DNA of 64,000 nt from Planctomycetota bacterium (lineage in GTDB: Bacteria > Planctomycetota > Phycisphaerae > Phycisphaerales > SM1A02): positions 21,314 through 85,313 of the forward strand of contig JADFIR010000011.1 in the NCBI GenBank assembly GCA_022566535.1, in the 5' to 3' direction. The position numbers and the translations under genes are program-made. Position 1 is the stretch's first letter, and each line of letters starts with the position of its first letter. The notes below the pieces were generated by a model. It saw only the letters and a program-made list of their open reading frames with translations. It searched no databases and was not told the DNA's origin. Shown piece after piece: positions 34,480 to 43,413 of the stretch.

Positions 34480-35856
34480 ATGTCCACGAAGAACCACGAT
34501 GCCGATGCCATCCTCGATCAGAACCTACACCATCTCGGCCAGTCGATCGAGCTTCCCGCGGACGCGACGCCCGAGCAGCAGGCACGCTGGAAGCAGATGC
34601 CAGAAGCCGTCGGCACGGAAACGACGCCCCACGATGCGCTTCGTTTCTGGCAGGCCATGCGGCGCTTTGCCCCCATTGCCGCCGTGGTTGCTCTCGCCGC
34701 GCCGCTCGTCGTGTTCCTGATTATCGCCGTCAAGGGAGCCACGCCGGCCACGGCGGCGACCGTCTTCGACGGGTTGCGAAACGCGCTGGGGGATTCGATC
34801 TGGATCAAGCTCGAAAGAGTCGACCTTGGACCCGTCCAGGTTCGCGGCCAGATCTACCTCGATTTCGGTCCCGATCCCAAGAGCTCGATGGACGATCTTC
34901 TGTATTCGGAGCTCCACGTGAGGCTCCTGGCCGACAATCCGCGGTGGGAAGATATCGACGCGGTGGCGGTCACGATCCAGACGCCGGATGACGCGTGGAC
35001 GTACACGCGAGGCAACGGGATCGGGGGACCGGGTACGGAGCGGCCCGATGGCCGATTGGTGCCCTGGACGCCCGAATCGTTTGTCCGGAAGCGTTCGTGG
35101 TCCGACATTCTGAGCCAGCCGCTAGGTCGGTTCGGCGGGATTCCCATTCGCATGAGCCTGGGTGACGGGGAGGACCAGGTGACGTACGTGCTCCCGGGCG
35201 CCCAGCGGGCGTACATCTCGTCGCTCATGGAGTGGTTGCTGGCCTTCTCCGGCGAGGCAACAGCCCGACAGATCATTGACGACCTCGAGGCGCTGGCGCA
35301 GGACGTCAGCATCGATACCACTCAGGATGACCAATGGATCCTCTCGGCCCGCGGTTACTTCGGCCCCCCTGCGCCGAAGGTCATCCCGACGATCACCTTC
35401 GACTTCGTAGCGCGTTTCGTCCCGGAGACGGGACGGGTTCGCAGCACCGAAACCCGTAACGCCTCGGCGGACGGAAAGGAGACCCGCGGCGCCCAGCTCG
35501 ACGCCGAGAGCGAGATGGTCCGGATCCTCCAGGGCATGAAGACGATCGACGAGCTCGTTGCGTATCTCACACCCCTCTCGGAGTCGACCGAGTTCGATCG
35601 GTCAGATCCGACACAGGGCATCCTCAGGTCGATGAGCGTCACGATCCCGCACAAGCTGGTCGAGGCGGCGCTGATCCACCCGCCGAGCGAGGTCGAGTTG
35701 CTGATTCACTACGATCCGGAGGCGCGGCTCGTCCGCCGGGCAGAGTTTGTCGGCGTGGGATCGAGCGACGGGACCATCCGGATCGAGCTGGGCTCGGAAG
35801 GCTTCGATCCGGCCCTGCTTGATCCTGCCTGGTGGACGCAAGGGGCGAGGCCCTGA
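34480..35856 (+). CDS. Single-pass membrane protein coupled to the ECF sigma factor, possible anti-sigma
   Basis: 458 aa, start fixed by TAGGAG 8 nt upstream. Residues 1-65 are cytoplasmic and polar, residues about 68-92 a transmembrane helix (AAVVALAAPLVVFLIIAV), and the rest is extracytoplasmic and beta-rich with no named domain (RVDLGPVQVRGQIYLDFGPD, RGYFGPPAPKVIPTITFDFV). There is no zinc-binding anti-sigma motif (HxxxCxxC) in the cytoplasmic part. Operon position makes an anti-sigma or sigma-linked sensor role likely, but this is inference. Confidence 0.6.
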   Translation: MSTKNHDADAILDQNLHHLGQSIELPADATPEQQARWKQMPEAVGTETTPHDALRFWQAMRRFAPIAAVVALAAPLVVFLIIAVKGATPATAATVFDGLRNALGDSIWIKLERVDLGPVQVRGQIYLDFGPDPKSSMDDLLYSELHVRLLADNPRWEDIDAVAVTIQTPDDAWTYTRGNGIGGPGTERPDGRLVPWTPESFVRKRSWSDILSQPLGRFGGIPIRMSLGDGEDQVTYVLPGAQRAYISSLMEWLLAFSGEATARQIIDDLEALAQDVSIDTTQDDQWILSARGYFGPPAPKVIPTITFDFVARFVPETGRVRSTETRNASADGKETRGAQLDAESEMVRILQGMKTIDELVAYLTPLSESTEFDRSDPTQGILRSMSVTIPHKLVEAALIHPPSEVELLIHYDPEARLVRRAEFVGVGSSDGTIRIELGSEGFDPALLDPAWWTQGARP

Positions 35857-35857
35857 G

Positions 35858-36066
35858 TGTCCCTCCCGAAAACTCCATCCGAGCGACCCATCGTGGTTCG
35901 TGCCGCACATTACATTCATCCTGCTCGTCGGCATCGACTGGCAGTGTCCCCTGCACAGGTGTCGCCTGCGCATGGGACGTCGCCAATGTATGCCAACGAG
36001 TAGAATCCGGGTGCTGTGGCACCGGAAGCGCGATAGGCCACTTGGATTGAGTTTTCGGGACGGACA
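35858..36066. mobile_element. 209-bp palindromic (foldback) element
   Basis: The left end tgtccctcccgaaaactcca and the right end (complement) tgtccgtcccgaaaactcaa match at 23 of the first 26 positions. The similarity continues to the centre with small gaps, so one strand can fold into a single imperfect hairpin. Both strands therefore encode related peptides (ILLVGI.W...MPTSR). It begins 1 bp after a stop codon and ends where a transposase end relic begins. Classed as a palindromic MITE-like element. Confidence 0.75.
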
Positions 36067-36139
36067 GGGATCGGTGGATTGTTGAGCTACTACTACCGAC
36101 GAGCCATTTGACGGTTTCGGCGGAGTTTTGGACCCATAC
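36067..36139 (+). mobile_element. Solo transposase 3' end with IS terminus
   Basis: Encodes IGGLLSYYYRRAI and a TGA at 36109-36111, then the terminus gttttggacccatac (36125-36139). Same family as the relics at 25002, 57263 and 63670. The region 36140-36308 holds nothing else I can support. Confidence 0.7.
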
Positions 36140-36308
36140 ACCCTCGGTGGCAACCCCTGCGGCACATGCTTCCCGTAACGCCAATGTGCCATGCTCCTCG
36201 GCGCGAAACGGGTACTTCTGAAGGATGCTGGCGTTCCGTCCTATAGACCGTTCGCCAGGTGCAGACGCTCTAAACCAGCGTGACATGCCCTCACTCAAAC
36301 AATCCGGG

Positions 36309-38243
36309 CTAGAGCTTCTTAATCACCAGCGCCGTCAGGTCGTCGCCCTGGCTGGTGCCCGCCGCGTGGGCCAGGACGGCTTCGTGCAGCCGGGTGATCA
36401 GCTCTGACGGCGACAGATGATGGTTGTTCTGCAGGAACTCCTCGAGGCGTTTCGTGCCGAACTGCTCGCCGACGGCGTTGGCCCATTCGAAGAACCCGTC
36501 GGTCGTCAGCACCATTACGTCGCCGCAGCCGAACTCGACCTGTCGGGCCGCATCGAAGCTCAGGCCCCCGGTAATCCCCAGGGGCAGGTTGTCGGCATCC
36601 CAGTTGTGCACCGCGTCGGTCTTCGCCTCGTAGAACAGCAGCGGTGCCTGGCCGGCGGACACGAGTTCCATGCGGGACGCGCCCGGCTCGATGATGCCGA
36701 CCACGGCCGTCACGAAACGCCCTTCGGAAATGTCCGAGTGCAGCAGGTCGTTGACGCGCGTCAACGCCTTCGACAGATCAACCTCTCCGGTCGAGGTCGA
36801 AGCCCGCATGTACGCCCGGCACACGGCGGCGATCAGCGCCGGGCCGATGCCGTGGCCCGTCACGTCGGCGAGCGTCACGATCGTCCGCCCGTCGGGAAGC
36901 TCCAGCCAGTCGAAGTAGTCACCGCCGGTCTTGTCGGCGGCCTGGTTCCATCCGGCGATCTCGAAGCCGGGGGCGTGCGGCTCCTCCGTGGGTAGCAGGC
37001 CGCGCTGGATCTTGCGGGCGAGATCCAGGTCGCGCTCGATCTTCTCGCGCTGGGCCTGCTCGTCGGCGAGCCGATCGACGTGCGACCGCAGGTCCGACGT
37101 CATCTTGTTGAAGCTGCTCGCCAGCGACCCGATCTCGTCAGCGCCGCCGATCCCCTCGACCCGGGCATCGAGGTCCCCGCCGGCAATCTGGAGCACCTTC
37201 GAGCGCAGCTTCACGATGGGCCGTGTGATGCGGCCTGACACGTACCAGATGCAGCCGACGATCAACAGCAGCGTCACGGCAAGGGCGAGTGCCGCCAGCG
37301 TCATCCGCCGGTGGACGCCGGCCAGCGCCTCTCGCTGCGGCACCAGCGCTGCGAACGCCCAGCCGGTCGATTTGATCGGCGCGTAGAACGCCCACTGCGT
37401 CTCGGTCCACCCGTCGAAGTCCTGCGGCGCCTCGTCCCAGCCGGCTAGGGCCACGACGCCCGACTCGCCCGAGACGATGCTCCGTGCCGCCTCGGCGATG
37501 TCCGGCCGATTGACCTCCTCGGCGACCTCGAAGATGGTCTTGTTCATGATCACGGACTCGATGCGGCTGTAGACGTACTGGCCGGCCGAGGTCAGGATCA
37601 CGAAGTCGACGCCGGCCACGATCTGGCTCCCGATCGACTCCTGCAGCGTGGGCAGCATGATGTCGACGGTGGTCACGCCGCGGATCGCGCCGTCGCGGAA
37701 GAACGGCGCCGAGTACGTCACCATCAGGACGTTGCCCGCCCCTTTATCGAAGTAGGGGTCCGTCCACATGCCACGGCCGAGTCGCTTGGGCGCCTGGTAC
37801 CACTGCCACTGCGGGTCGCCGTACCAGTCGTAGACCTCGCGGTTGATGTCCATCTGCTCCGGCCCGTCGGCGCCGCGATAGACGTAGGGGCAAAACAGCG
37901 CGTCGCTCGCCTTGTACGTGCCGGGCTCGAACGCCATGGCGGCACCGTACACGGCCGGATTGGCCAGCACGTTGGCCCGAAGCTGCTGATAGATCTTCGG
38001 CTCGGCGAGGTCCGGCTCGGTCTCCATGAAGCGCGCCGTGGTGTCGGCGATCGCCGCCGCCTCCCTGAACGCCCCGTCGAATCGGGCGGCGTAGTTGTCG
38101 GCCAGGCGCGCCACCTCCTGCTCGACCTCCGCGCGGCTCTCACTGCGCAGAATCGCCATCGCAACGCCCAGCACCACCACGTAGATCACCAGTGTGGGCA
38201 GGGCGATAAGTGTGATCATCCTGGTTCTGACAGATCTGAACAA
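36309..38243 (-). CDS. Membrane sensor phosphatase: double-Cache, HAMP, SpoIIE/RsbU-type PP2C
   Basis: 644 aa. TM1 (residues about 8-30) and TM2 (about 312-335) bracket a large periplasmic domain with Cache features (AVYGAAMAFEPGTY, VYDWYGDPQWQWYQ, VTTVDIML). A HAMP domain (GRITRPIVKLRSKVLQIAGGDLDARV) and a linker coiled coil lead to a SpoIIE-type phosphatase with the metal ligands DKTGGDYFDW, LADVTGHG, TTDGFFEW and GDDLTALV. Enzymes of this design dephosphorylate STAS anti-anti-sigma factors. The only STAS protein seen is at 62340, so the natural substrate may lie elsewhere. Confidence 0.92.
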   Translation of the reverse strand: MFRSVRTRMITLIALPTLVIYVVVLGVAMAILRSESRAEVEQEVARLADNYAARFDGAFREAAAIADTTARFMETEPDLAEPKIYQQLRANVLANPAVYGAAMAFEPGTYKASDALFCPYVYRGADGPEQMDINREVYDWYGDPQWQWYQAPKRLGRGMWTDPYFDKGAGNVLMVTYSAPFFRDGAIRGVTTVDIMLPTLQESIGSQIVAGVDFVILTSAGQYVYSRIESVIMNKTIFEVAEEVNRPDIAEAARSIVSGESGVVALAGWDEAPQDFDGWTETQWAFYAPIKSTGWAFAALVPQREALAGVHRRMTLAALALAVTLLLIVGCIWYVSGRITRPIVKLRSKVLQIAGGDLDARVEGIGGADEIGSLASSFNKMTSDLRSHVDRLADEQAQREKIERDLDLARKIQRGLLPTEEPHAPGFEIAGWNQAADKTGGDYFDWLELPDGRTIVTLADVTGHGIGPALIAAVCRAYMRASTSTGEVDLSKALTRVNDLLHSDISEGRFVTAVVGIIEPGASRMELVSAGQAPLLFYEAKTDAVHNWDADNLPLGITGGLSFDAARQVEFGCGDVMVLTTDGFFEWANAVGEQFGTKRLEEFLQNNHHLSPSELITRLHEAVLAHAAGTSQGDDLTALVIKKL

Positions 38244-38495
38244 TGCAGCCTCCTAGCCAGCCAGATATCCGCCAGACACGGCGAAATCCCCATGGACAGC
38301 CCTCGAGCGAGTCAGGAGCAGCTTCCAGCGCTGGCCCTCGCTCTTGGCCCAGGAGCCTCCACACCGGAGCTGGCGTTCGGAACAGTTACTATCCTCTTGT
38401 CGCCGCCGGCGGTTATTGAGATTCTCGACCGGGCACAAGGAAGTATAAGGCCCGCGGAGCGCTCGACGGATGGATCAGCGACAACAGGCGTGAGC

Positions 38496-38792
38496 ATGGA
38501 AGTCGAAGACTACAAGAATTTACTGAAGCATGTACTCGGTACAGCTCCAATCGGTATCTGCCTCTTGGATGAAGATCTCCGCTACCTGCACATCAACGAA
38601 TGGCACGCGCCGACAATCACTAATCGAGGGATCCGCCTTGCGGCACGCGAACACAAGCTCGTTTTGGCATCCACCTCCTCGACGGAAGGATCGGGACTCT
38701 TGGAATCGATCCTACCCGCCTCCGAGCATACACACGGTATGGTAGTGGACGTGCATGTTTCAGGTGCCAGTTTGAATCGAGTCAGGAGATGA
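38496..38792 (+). pseudogene. Fragment of a PAS-domain protein upstream of the histidine kinase
   Basis: 98 codons from the ATG at 38496. The start (YKNLLKHVLGTAPIGICLLDEDLRYLHINE) is a good PAS N-terminus, but similarity stops after about residue 37 and the rest looks random. The stop overlaps the kinase start by ATGA (38789-38792), so it may still act as a translated leader. Either a decayed PAS sensor or a frameshifted first part of the kinase. Confidence 0.5.
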
Positions 38793-41152
38793 ACATGACT
38801 ATCGGCAGAAAAATGGGATTGGGTTACGGCGTTCTATTGGCCCTTGTCGCTATGCTAGCTGTCGTTGTTCTGTTCAACTTGGCTAATATGCATCGCCAAT
38901 TCTCCTTCGTTATTCAGCACGACGCTCCCGTCATTGCGAACGCCAGGCATCTGTCAAAGCTGGTTGTGGACATGGAGACCGGGCAAAGGGGCTTCGTCAT
39001 CACCGGCAAGGACGAGTTTCTCGAACCCTATGAAAACGCTGTCGCCGCTTTTTCAGGTTTGCTCAACGAAGAGAAGATACTCGTAGGTGATAACCCCGCC
39101 CAGGTAAGGCTGCTGGAGGAGATTGAGGCTTCCGTGCAAGAATGGAAGGAAAAAGCAGCCGGACCAGAGATCGCCATGCGAAGGAGGATTGGTGAGGCTT
39201 CAGTTGATGCCTACCGCTTGCAGGAGATACTGTCGCAAGGGGTGGGCAAGCGCCTCATGGACAGGTTCATGGCTTTGGCTCATGAGATCGAGTCTGCCTT
39301 CAGGGTTGACGACGAAACATTCCTGGCCGACTCCAAGCAGGGCGATTGGGAGGTTGCGTTTGCCGTCGAGATCATCGAGAAATGTATGGCCGACAGAGAA
39401 GATGGTCAGCGGGGCTTCCTGATTACGGGAAGAGAGGAGTTCCTGGACAAATACCATTCCGGGGAAGGCAAAAGGTTGCCGGAACACTTTGCCCGATTGC
39501 GAAGTCTCGTTTCCGACAGGAGCCGTGCAAACGAGCTGTCGGGAAAAATAGATCAGTTGGAGAAACTAGCCGACGAGTGGAGCCAAAGAGCTGCCGAACC
39601 AGAGATCGCCGCTCGTCGGCTAATGAACAAACATCCTGAGTCCCTAAAAGATGTGGCGTCTCTGCTTGAGATAGGAACAGGTAAGAGAGTACTCGACCGC
39701 ATAAGAGAAGACTTCAGGAAGTTCATCGAGGAAGAGGAGAGATTGACGGCTAAGCGGTTCGCCAGCGCGTCGCAAGCATCCCGTCGCACAACAAATACTA
39801 CCATCCTGCTCGCCTTCGTCTCCGTGATATTCGGTGGGTTCATGGCGACGCAGATCACGCTTGGCATAACCAAGCCTGTCCGCAGGCTCGCGAGCGCGTT
39901 AAGAAAGGTCTCACACGGTGACCTCAGCCAAGAGATAGAGATCACGTCCAAAGATGAGATAGGAGAACTATCGAGGTCATATAATCGGATGGTAAGCGAT
40001 CTCAAGCGACTGGAAGAGAATCGCAAGCAGGGCGAACAGGCGCTACGGCTGGCGCATGACGAGCTCGAGAGTAGGGTACGAGAGCGTACCGCAGAATTGA
40101 CCCAAAGCGAATTGCGTCATCGTGTCTTGCTGGAATCAACGGACGCCGTTCCCTGGGAGGCGGATTGCACAACTTGGCAGTTCACCTACGTCGGGCCTCA
40201 GGCGACCAAGTTGTTGGGGTATCCACCGCAGCAGTGGCTTGACATCGATTTCTGGACGTCACACATTCATCCGGAGGATCGCGAGTTCGCGCTTGACTAT
40301 TGCTTGCGATCCGCGAAGTCCAAAGCAGACTTCGATTTCGAGTATCGGATGATTACCGCGGACGGTCGCACCGTCTGGATCCATGACATCGTGAATGTCC
40401 AGTCCGAAGCCGGCGAGCCCAAGACACTTCACGGCTTCATGATTGACATCACTCAAGGCAAGCACGCGCAGGAGGAGCTTCGCCGAAATCGCGATGACCT
40501 GCGAGTCCTTGCCAGACGACTAATCTCAGCGCACGAAGATGAGCGGCGGCGATTAGCACGGGAGCTACACGATGACATGTCGCAGCGTCTGGCATCGGTT
40601 GCGATCGATTCCTCGATGCTGGAGAGCGAAATCCGACCGGTCACCGAGTCCGGTGCCGACAAGCTGGCCAAACTCTCTGATCGGATCCGAGGACTCTCGG
40701 CGGATGTTCATCAGGTATCCCGCCAGTTGCATCCTTCCATCCTCGATGAGCTGGGGCTGGTCAAAGCGATGCAGGCCGAATGCGATGCCTTCCAAAGACG
40801 GTCGGGCATTGCTCTGCGCTTTGAGGGGCCGTCCGAGTACAACTCAGTTGCCAAGAGTGCCGAGCTTGCAATGTATCGGATCATGCAGGAATGCTTACGC
40901 AATATCGAGAAGCACTCGAGAGCCGTTTCTGCATGCGTCACGTTGCACCTCAATGAGGCGGAGATCTCTTTGAAGGTAGCCGATACGGGGACTGGATTCG
41001 ACCCAACCCAGCAGCGAGAGGAACCGGGACTGGGGATGGCAAGCCTCAAGGAACGGGCGGGACTTCTCGGCGGCACCATCTCCATACAGAGCGAGATTGG
41101 CCGCGGCACAACCGTGACTGCTCGCCTCCCTGCGAAGACGAGTGAGTCATGA
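38789..41152 (+). CDS. Hybrid-type sensor histidine kinase: two CHASE3 units, HAMP, PAS, HisKA_3, HATPase
   Basis: 787 aa. TM1 is at residues about 12-32 and TM2 at about 345-365. The periplasmic part holds two CHASE3-like units, each with the D/E-xGQRGFxITGxxEFLxxY signature (METGQRGFVITGKDEFLEPY and REDGQRGFLITGREEFLDKY). HAMP (about 365-420), a PAS domain (LLESTDAVPWEADCTTWQFTY, DWIHDI-type end) and a NarX-family transmitter follow. The transmitter has phosphoacceptor His594 in RELHDDMSQ, N-box QECLRNIEKHS, and ATP lid DTGTGFDP and GLGMASLKERA. Its stop overlaps the response-regulator start. The coding sequence looks clearly lower in GC than its neighbours. Confidence 0.92.
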   Translation: MNMTIGRKMGLGYGVLLALVAMLAVVVLFNLANMHRQFSFVIQHDAPVIANARHLSKLVVDMETGQRGFVITGKDEFLEPYENAVAAFSGLLNEEKILVGDNPAQVRLLEEIEASVQEWKEKAAGPEIAMRRRIGEASVDAYRLQEILSQGVGKRLMDRFMALAHEIESAFRVDDETFLADSKQGDWEVAFAVEIIEKCMADREDGQRGFLITGREEFLDKYHSGEGKRLPEHFARLRSLVSDRSRANELSGKIDQLEKLADEWSQRAAEPEIAARRLMNKHPESLKDVASLLEIGTGKRVLDRIREDFRKFIEEEERLTAKRFASASQASRRTTNTTILLAFVSVIFGGFMATQITLGITKPVRRLASALRKVSHGDLSQEIEITSKDEIGELSRSYNRMVSDLKRLEENRKQGEQALRLAHDELESRVRERTAELTQSELRHRVLLESTDAVPWEADCTTWQFTYVGPQATKLLGYPPQQWLDIDFWTSHIHPEDREFALDYCLRSAKSKADFDFEYRMITADGRTVWIHDIVNVQSEAGEPKTLHGFMIDITQGKHAQEELRRNRDDLRVLARRLISAHEDERRRLARELHDDMSQRLASVAIDSSMLESEIRPVTESGADKLAKLSDRIRGLSADVHQVSRQLHPSILDELGLVKAMQAECDAFQRRSGIALRFEGPSEYNSVAKSAELAMYRIMQECLRNIEKHSRAVSACVTLHLNEAEISLKVADTGTGFDPTQQREEPGLGMASLKERAGLLGGTISIQSEIGRGTTVTARLPAKTSES

Positions 41153-41787
41153 AACGACCACGAATCATTCTTGCTGATGATCACAGGATTTTCGCGGAGG
41201 GACTCAAGCGCCTCCTCGAGCCGGACTATGAAATCGTCGCGATCGTCGAGGATGGCGAGGAGTTGGTGGCGACTGTTGCGGAGATTCCTGCGGATCTCAT
41301 CCTCGTGGACATTTCAATGCCTGGTCTCAACGGAATCGAAGCGGCAAGGCAGATCATTGAGTCCAACAGGGACGCCAAGATCATCCTCTTGACCATGCAT
41401 GATGAGGTGACGTACGCAACGACTGCTTTGGATGAGGGGGTTCGTGGTTATGTCCTGAAGCAGGCAGCACCTGCGGAGTTGCAGGCCGCGATCAAAGAGG
41501 TGTTGAAGGGATCCGTGTATGTGTCGCCATCTCTTGCCAGCCAGATGCTGTACTCTCGGCGCAAGGGTAACTCGAACCAGCCACCAACAATTCGACTACA
41601 ACCGCGGCAGCGCGAGATTCTCCGTCTCCTTGCAGAGGGGAAGACCGCCAAGGAGATCGCCGCGCATCTTCATCTCACACGCAAGACGATTGAGTACCAC
41701 AAGTCCCGGATTATGCTGCAGCTGAACGTGAACACCAGCGCCCAGCTCATCCAGTACGCGGTCAAGCACGGTATTTCCTCCGTCTGA
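41149..41787 (+). CDS. NarL/FixJ-family response regulator
   Basis: 212 aa; ATG overlaps the kinase TGA. The receiver has the acidic pair Asp10-Asp11, phosphoacceptor Asp54 (LILVDISMPG), Thr in LLTMHD and Lys in YVLKQAAP. The LuxR-type helix-turn-helix is near the C-terminus (LQPRQREILRLLAEGKTAKEIAAHLHLTRKTIEYH split about residues 146-180). It is the cognate partner of the upstream kinase and probably regulates the OprB-DUF3604-DUF1254 operon and the unit at 49441, since both are preceded by the same duplicated region. Confidence 0.93.
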   Translation: MKRPRIILADDHRIFAEGLKRLLEPDYEIVAIVEDGEELVATVAEIPADLILVDISMPGLNGIEAARQIIESNRDAKIILLTMHDEVTYATTALDEGVRGYVLKQAAPAELQAAIKEVLKGSVYVSPSLASQMLYSRRKGNSNQPPTIRLQPRQREILRLLAEGKTAKEIAAHLHLTRKTIEYHKSRIMLQLNVNTSAQLIQYAVKHGISSV

Positions 41788-42046
41788 TCCGCGCGATCCA
41801 CTAGGAAAAATCCCCTACAAATCCTAGGAATTTCCCCAGTGACAGACTCGCCTGGGAGCGCCAGTATCCCTGCGTTCAAGAATACGGTTGAGTGTGACCG
41901 TGGTGCTACGAGCACTTTTTGGTGTGTCACCAATTCGTTTGATAGGGCGAAGTCATCGTGAACCACGTGCGGTCGCTCCAGCAGGAACCGCCTATCCATC
42001 CGGGTACGCCGAACCCGTATTCACCACCTCGTAAGGACGAAGGACA
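41788..42046 (+). promoter_or_regulatory. Regulatory region upstream of the OprB operon, duplicated at 49230-49400
   Basis: Contains CTAGGAAAAATCCCCTACAA followed by ATCCTAGGAATTTCCCCAGT (41811-41850), with CTAGGA/TCCTAG as an inverted pair, then a GC-rich conserved stretch ending near 41960. The same block occurs at 49251-49292. I read it as an operator plus promoter, perhaps for the adjacent NarL-type regulator. No clean -35/-10 pair was found. Confidence 0.5.
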
Positions 42047-43390
42047 ATGACGCCTCATCTCTCGATCTGTGCGTCTGCTCTGGTCATCGCGTCATTCGTC
42101 GTCCCGTCACATGCTCAGAGTGAGGACAGTCAAACGAGTGCCCCGACCGGCATCCTGCCCCTGCCCGATTACTCGGGTGATCTGTGGGAACGGAACTTCC
42201 TTCTTGGTGATTTTGGCGGATCCCGCGATTCACTCGCCGTGAACGGCATCCAGTTTCACATCGACTGGACCCAGTACCTGCAGGGCGTCGTCGACGGTGG
42301 ACGTGATACAACGACGCGATACGGGGGAGCGCTCGACTACAACCTGACCCTGGACCTTCAGCAGATGGGCGTTATGCCAGGGGCGTTGATAAGCATGCGG
42401 GCCGAGTCGCGCTACGGAAACAGCGTCAACGGCGCCGCCGGACCATTGTTGCCTGTCAACATCGATGCGTTATTCCCGCTGACAGATGACTTAGATGAGG
42501 ATGTCGACCTTGTAGTCACAGCGCTCAACTACACACAGTTTCTCTCACCCCAGTTCGCGGTGTTCCTCGGGAAGATCGATACGCTTGACGGTGATCTGAA
42601 CGAATTCGCGTCCGGACGAGGGGTCACGCAATTTCAGAATTATTCGTTCATCTTCAACCCGGTGAGCGCGATCGCTCCCTATAGCACGCTTGCAGCTGGC
42701 GTTTTGTGGATGCCCAGTCCGCACGTGACTGTCTCTACAAGCATCATGAATGCCGCCGATTCATCAACATCCAGTGGATTCGATGACTTTGGCGATGGCT
42801 GGAACTGGTCGGTGGAGGCACAGTTCCAATACCAGCTTGGAGGTCTTCCTGGGGGGCAGAACGTTGGCGGGCTGTACTCGACCGACCGGGAGTTCCTCCA
42901 GCTTAACAGACGCCTGGTGTTCGAGCCTGGCGTTGGTCTCAGTGTGCCGACCAAGGATGAATCGTGGTTCGTGTATTGGAGCGGCTGGCAGTATCTGTGG
43001 ACCGAAGAAGAAGCCAGCGACGCGCCCCTGAGCCTCATCAACCGGAAACCAGACCTTCAAGGCATCGGCCTCTTCGCCCGTGTGGGTTTCGCTGACCAGG
43101 ACACGATCACGGTCGAATGGAGTGCGAGCGGCGGCGTCGGTGGCCGCGGCATCATTCCCGGACGGGATGATGACATCTTTGGGCTCGGTTACTTCTACAC
43201 CAAAGTGAACGCACCTCGACTGACCGGCGCTGGCATCCTCGACGATTATTCCCAGGGCTTTGAAGCGTTCTACAACATCGCGATTACACCGAGTGCTTCC
43301 TTGACGCTCGATGCGCAGGTAGTCGAAGACCCCTTCCCGGACACGGATACCGCCACGATTCTGGGCGTTCGCCTGAACATACGGTTCTAA
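42047..43390 (+). CDS. OprB-family carbohydrate-selective porin
   Basis: 447 aa with a signal peptide (ending PSHAQ). The OprB start (WERNFLLGDFGGSRDSLAVN, GIQFHIDWTQYLQGV) and long beta-strand pattern follow, with family motifs ALNYTQFLSPQFAVFLGKI, LNEFASGRG and FVYWSGWQYLW. The last residue is Phe (RLNIRF), the outer-membrane insertion signal. Predicted 16-stranded outer-membrane porin. In many genomes OprB-like genes of this subtype sit with DUF3604 and DUF1254 genes, as here (23 and 91 bp spacings). Confidence 0.88.
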   Translation: MTPHLSICASALVIASFVVPSHAQSEDSQTSAPTGILPLPDYSGDLWERNFLLGDFGGSRDSLAVNGIQFHIDWTQYLQGVVDGGRDTTTRYGGALDYNLTLDLQQMGVMPGALISMRAESRYGNSVNGAAGPLLPVNIDALFPLTDDLDEDVDLVVTALNYTQFLSPQFAVFLGKIDTLDGDLNEFASGRGVTQFQNYSFIFNPVSAIAPYSTLAAGVLWMPSPHVTVSTSIMNAADSSTSSGFDDFGDGWNWSVEAQFQYQLGGLPGGQNVGGLYSTDREFLQLNRRLVFEPGVGLSVPTKDESWFVYWSGWQYLWTEEEASDAPLSLINRKPDLQGIGLFARVGFADQDTITVEWSASGGVGGRGIIPGRDDDIFGLGYFYTKVNAPRLTGAGILDDYSQGFEAFYNIAITPSASLTLDAQVVEDPFPDTDTATILGVRLNIRF

Positions 43391-43413
43391 GTACTACTGC
43401 AGGAGAGGAACTC

